Shown one piece after another: positions 1 through 5,431 of a stretch of 5,431 nt of DNA; within the stretch, counting starts at the first letter, position 1, and every line of letters begins with the position of its first letter. The notes under the pieces are model-generated. The model did not search any database and had not been told where the DNA came from. It saw only the letters and a list, made by a program, of their open reading frames with translations. The stretch comes from Chitinivibrionales bacterium (GTDB taxonomy: Bacteria > Fibrobacterota > Chitinivibrionia > Chitinivibrionales > JANQEN01): assembly GCA_030593665.1 (NCBI GenBank), contig JAUVGS010000177.1, positions 1 to 5,431 on the forward strand, read 5' to 3'. The translations under genes and the position numbers were made by a program.

Positions 1-1131
1 TACGACGCGGATAAAATCTGGAATTTATGTCCGGACTGTAAAAAACCTTTAATAGCTCGTTACGATTTGGAAGCTGCAAAAAAAACAGTCAGTAAGGATA
101 ACCTGGTTGATAGGGCCCCCACACTCTGGCGATATCACGAATTCCTGCCTGTGAAAGATAAAAGGTATCAACTTTGCCTGGGTGAAGGGTTTACGCCGTT
201 ATTTCCTGCCCGGAATTTAGCAAAACAGATAAACTTCGAAAATATTTTTATTAAAGACGAGGGAGTAAATCCCACAACTTCTTTTAAAGCGCGCGGTTTG
301 AGCGTAGCCGTTTCCCGGGCTTATGAGCTTGGGATAAAAGAAATTTCAATCCCCTCTGCTGGAAATGCCGCAGGTGCAATGAGCGCTTATGCAGCTCTGG
401 CCGAAATGAGAGCATTCGTTTTTATGCCAAAAGATGTCCCAACCCCTTTTATCTCTGAGTGTAAAGCGCTTGGAGCAGAGGTAACTTTGGTTGATGGTTT
501 AATAACCGATTGTGGAAAAATTGCCGCTGAAGAAATTCTTAAATATGGCAGATTTGATATTTCCACCTTAAAAGAACCTTACCGGATTGAAGGTAAAAAA
601 ACTATGGGTTATGAAATTGCCGAACAGTTCAATTGGCAATTGCCTGATGTAATCATCTACCCGACCGGAGGTGGCACTGGTTTGGTCGGTATGTGGAAGG
701 CATTCGACGAGATGGAACAACTAGGATGGATTAATTCAAAACGACCACGTATGGTTACCGTACAATCTGAAGGGTGCGCTCCAATGGTTCGTGCATTTCT
801 GGAAGGAAACGAATTCGCAGAATATTGGGAGGGAGCGCAAACTGTTGCCGATGGGTTACGGGTTCCGGCTGCTGTTGGTGATTTTTTAATACTGCGCGCA
901 TTAAGGGAAAGCCAGGGGATTGCTGTTTCAGTGTCTGACGAGGAAATGATGGATGATTCTGATTTGATAGGCCGGACACAGGGTATATTTGCCGCTCCCG
1001 AAGGAGGTGCCACATTATCTGCGTTTAAAAAACTGCGAGAGCAAGACTGGATTAAAGATGGCGAAACAGTTGTGCTTTTCAATACCGGTAGCGGTCATAA
1101 ATACCAACATTTATGGTTGAACCGGATATAA
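1..1131 (+). CDS. thrC: Threonine synthase, PLP-dependent, zinc-ribbon type (5' partial)
   Basis: Predicted cytoplasmic enzyme converting O-phosphohomoserine to threonine and phosphate (EC 4.2.3.1), the last step of threonine synthesis. The frame is open from base 1, giving 376 visible residues. It starts with WNLCPDCKKPL, where C10 and C13 look like the second half of an N-terminal zinc ribbon, so probably only some 15-20 residues are missing. A TTG at 67 is therefore not the true start. Fold-type II PLP motifs follow in order: TTSFKARG with the probable Schiff-base lysine K96 (codon 286-288), SAGNAAGA at 119-126, the phosphate-binding PTGGGTG at 221-227, APEGGA at 332-337, and the C-terminal NTGSGHKY at 361-368. 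No frameshift or missing key residue is seen. The call rests on the zinc ribbon plus the full motif set. A threonine synthase-like paralogue or threonine dehydratase is less likely. No hairpin terminator is visible after the stop codon. Confidence 0.9.
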   Translation, partial: YDADKIWNLCPDCKKPLIARYDLEAAKKTVSKDNLVDRAPTLWRYHEFLPVKDKRYQLCLGEGFTPLFPARNLAKQINFENIFIKDEGVNPTTSFKARGLSVAVSRAYELGIKEISIPSAGNAAGAMSAYAALAEMRAFVFMPKDVPTPFISECKALGAEVTLVDGLITDCGKIAAEEILKYGRFDISTLKEPYRIEGKKTMGYEIAEQFNWQLPDVIIYPTGGGTGLVGMWKAFDEMEQLGWINSKRPRMVTVQSEGCAPMVRAFLEGNEFAEYWEGAQTVADGLRVPAAVGDFLILRALRESQGIAVSVSDEEMMDDSDLIGRTQGIFAAPEGGATLSAFKKLREQDWIKDGETVVLFNTGSGHKYQHLWLNRI

Positions 1132-1190
1132 ATAAATATCCTGATTTTTAGACTTTTGCAATTTCCTCTACAGTCTGTTAATTCTGATTT

Positions 1191-1682
1191 CTACTTGAAT
1201 GTCAGCAATTTTCCGGAGATTAACCGGATAGTCTGACTATGAAAGCACTTATCCATGCCGGCCAGAGAAAAGTTTATCAGTTGGTGGTAGGAGAATGCCA
1301 TTAAAAAAAGGCGTAACGGCCTGGACACGATTTCCATTAAAAGCGCGACTATAAAAATCCAGGCCAGGTGTGCGATCAATACGAATTTGACTATAGAAAC
1401 GCAGTTTATGGTTTTAAAACTCAGACCAGCATATTTGTACAGGAGTGCCTCCGGTAAAAAGTAGAGAAGTTGACCAGAGGGATAGGGCCTCGGGAAATCC
1501 TGCCAGTTTATTACAAGGGGTCTGTTAAAATCTTCGCCGGTGCGAAAACAGATGTCACAGGTTTTCCGGCCCAGAGGCAGGGCTGCTTCCTCTCTCTCCT
1601 GCGTGCGGTCTCTGGTATTATCACACAGTGAAGCAAGTGGCTTCTTATAGATGTCTCCGCCCTTGAGCATGAACATCACCAC
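1191..1682 (-). pseudogene. Fragment of a polytopic membrane protein, possibly GT-C glycosyltransferase-like
   Basis: This 163-codon minus-strand frame has a GTG at 1682 and an ATG three bases later, and stays open upstream to about 1736, inside clpB. It has no good ribosome binding site. Its content looks like protein rather than chance: GGDIYKKP near residue 9, a CDIC pair, then DFPRPYPSGQLLYFLPEALL, then hydrophobic stretches CVSIVKFVLIAHLAWIFIVA and a weaker LRLFLMAFSYHQLINFSLAG. A GGD-x-Y element followed by a Y-P-x-G element ahead of membrane helices resembles the first periplasmic loop of DUF2029/GT87-like and other GT-C membrane glycosyltransferases. Those proteins are usually 400-600 residues long and have a transmembrane helix before this loop. 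Here that helix and most of the C-terminal part are missing; the frame stops 59 bases from the threonine synthase stop codon. I read it as a decayed, doubly truncated gene. A small real membrane protein, or a chance frame, cannot be excluded. The family assignment is from memory of motif style and is weak. Confidence 0.35.
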
Positions 1683-1714
1683 ACTGCCGCAAGTGCTCTG
1701 CCACGTTTCAGGCG
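1683..1714. other. Probable rearrangement junction between membrane-gene remnant and clpB
   Basis: ClpB-like sequence begins abruptly at about 1706 ([17 protein letters not shown] in the plus frame). The in-frame codons before it, back to the TGA at 1670-1672, read [11 protein letters not shown], which is unlike the end of a Clp_N domain. The other two plus frames across 1561-1714 also show nothing like Clp_N. On the minus strand the membrane-protein-like frame stays open across the same bases. Two coding remnants thus meet head to head with no promoter or ribosome binding site between them. The exact breakpoint cannot be fixed without intact homologues. Confidence 0.45.
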
Positions 1715-3841
1715 TTGGACAAGTATTCCCGAAACCTTACCGAAATGGCGGAACAGGGGAAACTTGATCCGGTCATTGGTCGTGATGATGAGATACGCCG
1801 TATTATTCAGATTCTTTCCCGCAGGACTAAAAATAATCCTGTGCTGATCGGCGATCCGGGTGTCGGTAAGACTGCAATCGTAGAAGGTTTAGCTTTGCGC
1901 ATCATTCGCGGTGATGTACCGGAAGGATTGAAAAACCGCAAACTGGTAGCGCTTGACATGGGCGCACTGATTGCCGGCGCAAAATTCCGCGGTGAATTCG
2001 AGGAACGGCTCAAAGCCGTGCTCAAAGAGGTTACTTCGGCAAACGGAACTATTATTCTCTTTATTGACGAACTGCATACGGTAGTGGGAGCAGGCGCCGC
2101 TGAAGGTGCCATGGATGCCGGCAATCTGCTGAAACCGATGCTGGCACGTGGTGAGCTGCACTGTATTGGTGCTACTACCTTTGATGAGTACCGAAAGTAT
2201 ATTGAAAAAGATGCCGCTCTTGAACGCCGGTTCCAGACCGTGCTGGTCGATCAGCCGTCCGTTGAAGATACCATATCGATCCTGCGGGGATTACGTGAGC
2301 GGTATGAAGTGTATCACGGGGTTAAGATCCGTGACAGTGCCATCGTCTCTGCAGCAACATTATCCGATCGCTATATCTCCGAACGCTTTTTGCCGGATAA
2401 AGCAATCGATCTTATTGATGAGGCTGCTGCTAAACTGCGTACCGAGATGGACAGCAGTCCGACTGAGCTCGATGAAGCGCAGCGCAGACAGATGCAGCTT
2501 GAGATCGAAATTGAGGGACTAAAAAAAGAGAAGGACTCCGCATCAAAAGAGCGGCTGAGAAAACTCAAATTGCTGCTGGCGGATACTAAAAATAAAACAA
2601 CGGAGCTTCGTGCCCGATGGGATGTGGAAAAGAATAAGGTTGCCGGACTCCAGGAGATGCGGAAAAAACTTGAAGAGAAGCGGCAGGAGCTGGAGCATGC
2701 ACAGCGTGATTACAATCTTTCAAAAGCAGCAGAGCTTCAGCACGGTGTGATACCAAAACTTGAAGAGGAATTGAAACTAGCGGAGGAGGAGTTGCGTGCC
2801 CAGGACTCCTCCAATCGCCTGCTTAAAGAGGAAGTTGATGATGAGGATGTTGCAGCAATCATCAGCAGATGGACCCATATTCCACTAAAAAAGCTGGTGC
2901 AGGGAGAAAAAGAAAAACTGCTTACCCTCCCTGAGCATCTGCACAAACGGGTCATCGGGCAGGATGTTGCGGTTAATGCGGTTGCTGATGCGGTGCTTCG
3001 CGCGCGCGCCGGGCTTAAAGACCCGAACCGGCCTATCGGCAGCTTTATTTTTCTCGGCCCGACCGGCGTTGGTAAAACCGAACTCGCCCGCTCCCTGGCG
3101 TACGAGTTCTTCGATGATGAGCGGGCCATGATTCGAATTGACATGTCGGAGTATATGGAAAAACATACGGTCTCGCGCCTTATCGGCGCCCCGCCTGGAT
3201 ATATCGGCTACGACGAAGGCGGCCAGCTTACTGAAGCGGTCAGGCGAAGACCCTACTCAGTGGTCCTCTTCGATGAAATTGAGAAGGCACAGCACGATGT
3301 TTTCAATGTGCTCCTGCAAATCCTCGATGATGGCCGGGTTACTGATGCGCAGGGACATGTCGTTAATTTTAAGAACACTATTATCATCATGACTTCAAAT
3401 ATCGGCAGTACCTATATCATTGAAAATTTCAGGGCCGGTTATGACGAGATACAGAAACAGGTCCTGGCTGAAATGCGCAGTCACTTCCGGCCGGAATTCC
3501 TCAACCGGGTTGACGAAACAGTAGTATTCCATGCGCTCACACCGGAGGATCTAAACAGTATTGTAGATATTCAACTGGAACGTTTTTCTGAACGGTTGAA
3601 GGATAAACAAATTACCCTTAAGGTAAATGGCAACGCTAAAGACCTGTTGGCAAAGCAGGGCTTTGATCCGGTGTATGGTGCACGGCCATTGAAGCGGATT
3701 ATTCAAAAGGCGATGGAAACACCGATATCGAGATTACTTATCAGCGGTGAATTGCTGGAGGGGCAGGCGTTGAAAGTTGATGAGGAGGGTGGGGAGCTGA
3801 CTTTCAGCAGTTATATGTCCTTTCCCACTTTCCCGTCATAA
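1715..3841 (+). CDS. clpB: ATP-dependent disaggregase ClpB (Hsp100) lacking the N-terminal domain
   Basis: Cytoplasmic Hsp100 hexamer that threads aggregated polypeptides through its pore with DnaK/DnaJ. The 708 residues cover NBD1 with Walker A GDPGVGKT (46-53), Walker B ILFIDE (114-119), pore loop KFRG (90-93) and arginine fingers R171/R172. A charged coiled-coil middle domain spans about 245-367. NBD2 has Walker A GPTGVGKT (448-455), pore loop GYIGY (495-499), Walker B VVLFDE (516-521), FLNRVDE (595-601) and sensor-2 GARPLKR (655-661). Usual ClpB is about 860 residues; by comparison with E. coli positions (Walker lysines 212 and 611 versus 52 and 454 here) about 160 residues, the entire Clp_N double repeat, are absent. 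The only in-frame start codon upstream of conserved sequence is TTG 1715, with no clear Shine-Dalgarno; ATG 1745 is an alternative. Either this is a functional delta-N form, as E. coli also makes by internal initiation, or the gene is 5'-truncated. The M domain separates it from ClpA; ClpC is less likely. No heat-shock promoter or CIRCE-like repeat is visible upstream. Confidence 0.88.
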   Translation: MDKYSRNLTEMAEQGKLDPVIGRDDEIRRIIQILSRRTKNNPVLIGDPGVGKTAIVEGLALRIIRGDVPEGLKNRKLVALDMGALIAGAKFRGEFEERLKAVLKEVTSANGTIILFIDELHTVVGAGAAEGAMDAGNLLKPMLARGELHCIGATTFDEYRKYIEKDAALERRFQTVLVDQPSVEDTISILRGLRERYEVYHGVKIRDSAIVSAATLSDRYISERFLPDKAIDLIDEAAAKLRTEMDSSPTELDEAQRRQMQLEIEIEGLKKEKDSASKERLRKLKLLLADTKNKTTELRARWDVEKNKVAGLQEMRKKLEEKRQELEHAQRDYNLSKAAELQHGVIPKLEEELKLAEEELRAQDSSNRLLKEEVDDEDVAAIISRWTHIPLKKLVQGEKEKLLTLPEHLHKRVIGQDVAVNAVADAVLRARAGLKDPNRPIGSFIFLGPTGVGKTELARSLAYEFFDDERAMIRIDMSEYMEKHTVSRLIGAPPGYIGYDEGGQLTEAVRRRPYSVVLFDEIEKAQHDVFNVLLQILDDGRVTDAQGHVVNFKNTIIIMTSNIGSTYIIENFRAGYDEIQKQVLAEMRSHFRPEFLNRVDETVVFHALTPEDLNSIVDIQLERFSERLKDKQITLKVNGNAKDLLAKQGFDPVYGARPLKRIIQKAMETPISRLLISGELLEGQALKVDEEGGELTFSSYMSFPTFPS

Positions 3842-3877
3842 TATATCCCGTTTTAGTACCGTTCCTTTTTATGAAAC

Positions 3878-3910
3878 AGGCTGGAAAAGTATGTGTATCA
3901 ATACCAGCCT
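3878..3910. repeat. Inverted repeat downstream of clpB, 7-bp stem
   Basis: AGGCTGG (3878-3884) is perfectly complementary to CCAGCCT (3904-3910), with a 19-base loop between. It lies 37 bases after the clpB stop codon. There is no run of T after either arm, so it is not a standard rho-independent terminator. It could be a 3'-end mRNA hairpin or chance. Confidence 0.35.
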
Positions 3911-3993
3911 CTTAAGGACTGCCACAAGACAGGGTAATCTTCCAATTAACTTTTTATACACTCTCTTTACTGAACATAGTGCAATGGCGCAGC

Positions 3994-4013
3994 CGGTATT
4001 ATATACTTTACCG
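3994..4013. repeat. Short inverted repeat, 5-bp stem
   Basis: CGGTA (3994-3998) and TACCG (4009-4013) flank an A+T-rich 10-base loop. It sits about 150 bases before the beta-helix start codon. It is short enough to be chance; an operator-like site is possible but unsupported. Confidence 0.2.
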
Positions 4014-4151
4014 AACAGGCCGGAAAGCATTTAGTAAAAGCATTGAAACTGTTACGTTTTTTATGAAATCCGTTTTTTCCGAAGAAATGAGATATATTAA
4101 TATGGTGGTACTATAGAATATGTAAGCTCCATTGCTATTCATCATCCCCAG

Positions 4152-4157
4152 AAGGAG
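4152..4157 (+). promoter_or_regulatory. Strong ribosome binding site of the beta-helix gene
   Basis: AAGGAG lies 7 bases before the ATG at 4165. This near-perfect Shine-Dalgarno at ideal spacing fixes the start codon of the following gene. It contrasts with the lack of such a site in front of the clpB reading frame. Confidence 0.85.
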
Positions 4158-4164
4158 ATATCGC

Positions 4165-5431
4165 ATGAATCTTCGAAAGATATCATTTTTCATACCCGTC
4201 GTAATAATATTCTTCTATTCTTCGCTGTTTTCATCTTCACAGGAAACTTCCGGACCTATCGCACGCCATACAGTATGGAAAAGCGATACGGTAAAAGTAA
4301 CCGCCGACATTATTGTCTTTAATGGTACCACGCTTACAATAAAGCCGGGAACCTGTGTTGAATTTCAGGGGGCATATAGAATAAAAGTGAACGGAACTCT
4401 TATTGCCAAAGGTTCAAAAAGTGATTCTGTCATTTTTACTGCCGTTGATTCTATACGGTGGCTGGGGATAGTATTTAATACTACCGCACCGGATAATGAT
4501 TCTTCGATTATATCATTCTGCCGGCTTGAATACTGTTCAGTTGATACCCTTTATGACGGTGGTGCTGTTCATATTATAAATTACTCAAAACTACGAATAG
4601 ATAATTGTCTTATTCAAAACAACATTGGCAGAGGTGGAGGAATACGTTGTGATAATGCCAGCCCCTTGATTACAAACAATAACATAACGAACAATCGAGG
4701 CATTTTTGATGGTGGTGGTATTTTTTGTGTGAATAATTCTATGCCGGTGATCGTAAATAATATTATTCAGTATAATTGTTCAAGCGGAGGCTGCACTGTA
4801 GGGCAAGGTGGTGGAATCTTTTGTGAAAATGCAAGTCCGTTTATAATAAACAATCTTATTGTCAATAATCGAGCGTCTGGCAGGGCAAGTTACGGCGGAG
4901 GTGTTTCATGTTGTAACGGTTCTAATCCTATAATAACAAATAATACAATAGCAAATAATTATGCAAAATATGGCGGCGGTATTTATTGCTGGGATTATAC
5001 ATCACAACCTGTTATAACCAACACAATACTATGGGGTAATTTCCATGGCCAAATAGAGGGGAATTTACACCTGAAGGAAATTAAATACTGTACCATTCAG
5101 GAGGGGTTTCCCGGTATGGAAAACAGTGATTATTATCCCCAATTTAAAGACACCATGAATGGTGACTGGTCATTGGACAACGCATCATACTGTATCAATA
5201 CCGGATTATTCGATACAACCGGTCTCTTACTTCCGCGTAAAGATATTGCCGGCAATACCAGGATATATGAAGGCCGCATTATTGATAGAGGCGCTTATGA
5301 ATTTCAAGGTACACCTCCTTATTCACAAATCTATATTTTTGAAAAAAACCTGCACAGCATCACTCACCAGAACAGAAAAGACACACTTAAATGCATTATG
5401 ACGAATGTTGGCAGTCTTCCTTTGCATATCG
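4165..5431 (+). CDS. Secreted right-handed parallel beta-helix repeat protein (3' partial)
   Basis: The frame is open from ATG 4165 to the window end (422 codons, no stop). Residues 1-25 look like a Sec signal peptide: MNLRK, then a hydrophobic core ending in SSLFSSS, with no lipobox cysteine, so the product is probably exported and not a lipoprotein. Residues 40-105 have the N-terminal cap style of these proteins (TLTIKPGTCVEF, VNGTLIAKGS, WLGIVF). Beta-helix coils follow, with GGGIRC, GGGIFC, GGGIFC, GGGVSC and GGGIYC at 157, 183, 215, 244 and 270, each followed by an asparagine-rich strand such as ITNNTIANN. Coil spacing is 26-32 residues. IDRGAYEF at 373-380 matches the block that commonly closes such domains in environmental bacteria (choice-of-anchor Q style). 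From about 384 a new domain begins, and TNVGSLPLHI resembles an Ig-like repeat with N-x-G-x-x-x-L. There are 15 cysteines. The substrate is unknown: the fold occurs in polysaccharide lyases, adhesins and structural surface proteins, and no catalytic motif is evident. A C-terminal sorting domain, if any, lies outside the window. Confidence 0.82.
   Translation, partial: MNLRKISFFIPVVIIFFYSSLFSSSQETSGPIARHTVWKSDTVKVTADIIVFNGTTLTIKPGTCVEFQGAYRIKVNGTLIAKGSKSDSVIFTAVDSIRWLGIVFNTTAPDNDSSIISFCRLEYCSVDTLYDGGAVHIINYSKLRIDNCLIQNNIGRGGGIRCDNASPLITNNNITNNRGIFDGGGIFCVNNSMPVIVNNIIQYNCSSGGCTVGQGGGIFCENASPFIINNLIVNNRASGRASYGGGVSCCNGSNPIITNNTIANNYAKYGGGIYCWDYTSQPVITNTILWGNFHGQIEGNLHLKEIKYCTIQEGFPGMENSDYYPQFKDTMNGDWSLDNASYCINTGLFDTTGLLLPRKDIAGNTRIYEGRIIDRGAYEFQGTPPYSQIYIFEKNLHSITHQNRKDTLKCIMTNVGSLPLHI
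4633..4989 (+). repeat. Five degenerate in-frame coil repeats, GGG[IV]xC plus Asn-rich strand
   Basis: Five units begin at about 4633, 4711, 4807, 4894 and 4972, spaced 78, 96, 87 and 78 bases. Each has the protein pattern G-G-G-[IV]-x-C, and the first four continue to an N-x-S-x-P-x-I-x-N-N-x-I-x-x-N type strand. The DNA has diverged more than the protein, which suggests old duplication kept by fold constraint, not recent slippage. The cysteine falls at the same place in every unit. Confidence 0.7.

Larger units (their letters stand above)
3842..4164. other. Intergenic spacer between clpB and the beta-helix gene, no convincing gene
   Basis: This 323-base A+T-rich spacer should contain the end of the clpB transcript and the promoter of the next gene. 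No hairpin followed by a T-run is present after clpB, and no well-spaced -35/-10 pair stands out. TATAGA at 4112-4117 is a possible -10-like hexamer but lacks a good partner. Two inverted repeats are present (3878-3910 and 3994-4013). A 47-codon plus-strand frame at 3891-4034 and a minus-strand frame at 4008-4193 are not supported as genes. Confidence 0.5.

Noticed and set aside
657..1082. Long minus-strand frame opposite threonine synthase
   Set aside because: It is a shadow of the conserved plus-strand gene with low-complexity Ser/Pro composition.
67..1131. TTG at 67 as the start of threonine synthase
   Set aside because: The frame is open to base 1 and its first 22 codons encode a zinc-ribbon-like CPDC segment that belongs to the family; the real start is outside the window.
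1561..1714. Clp_N domain hidden in another frame by a frameshift
   Set aside because: All three plus-strand frames across this stretch were read; none resembles the end of Clp_N, so a simple frameshift does not explain the missing domain.
2737..3144. Minus-strand frame opposite clpB M domain and NBD2
   Set aside because: Its serine-rich translation is the typical antisense of a Glu/Lys-rich coiled coil and P-loop region; it is not a gene.
3891..4034. 47-codon plus-strand frame in the spacer after clpB
   Set aside because: It has no good Shine-Dalgarno, overlaps an inverted repeat, and its product shows no motif or protein-like composition.
4008..4193. 61-codon minus-strand frame overlapping the beta-helix start
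   Set aside because: It covers the strong ribosome binding site and signal peptide codons of a well-supported plus-strand gene; its hydrophobic look is explained by A+T-rich spacer sequence, and it shows no recognisable motif.
4633..4989. Recent tandem DNA repeat or CRISPR-like array
   Set aside because: Spacing is uneven, the units differ in DNA sequence, and the period matches protein coils within one open frame.
5159..5401. 80-codon plus-strand frame near the window end
   Set aside because: It lies entirely inside the beta-helix coding sequence in another frame and shows no independent signal.

Overview
The window holds two recognisable housekeeping genes, a damaged stretch between them, and the start of a secreted surface protein. 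It reads as a chromosomal segment from a Gram-negative-type bacterium. A large exported parallel beta-helix protein ending in an IDRGAYEF-type block is common in the Fibrobacterota/Chitinivibrionia, Cloacimonadota and related environmental lineages. That placement is an inference from protein style, not a taxonomic call.

Layout. 1-1131 (+) is a threonine synthase gene whose first few codons lie outside the window; the visible part begins inside its N-terminal zinc ribbon. 1132-1714 contains no intact gene. Its minus strand (1191-1682, open to about 1736) encodes what looks like an internal fragment of a polytopic membrane protein, possibly of glycosyltransferase GT-C type, lacking both its N-terminal transmembrane start and most of its C-terminal half. 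1715-3841 (+) is clpB: both AAA+ modules and the middle coiled-coil domain are complete, but the whole N-terminal Clp_N domain is absent and no displaced copy of its end is visible in the other plus-strand frames just upstream. 3842-4164 is a 323-base spacer with two weak inverted repeats and no convincing gene. 4165-5431 (+) is the 5' part of a secreted right-handed beta-helix protein that starts behind a strong ribosome binding site and runs off the end of the window.

How the parts relate. The three plus-strand genes are far apart, have unrelated roles (amino-acid synthesis, protein disaggregation, cell surface or secreted structure) and do not look like an operon. The most informative point is the junction near 1685-1712. 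There the 5' side of the minus-strand membrane-protein fragment abuts the internal start of ClpB homology. A single deletion between two divergently oriented genes, removing both 5' ends, would produce exactly this arrangement; an assembly chimera is the main alternative. I see no CRISPR array, tRNA, rRNA, insertion sequence or clearly new multi-gene system.
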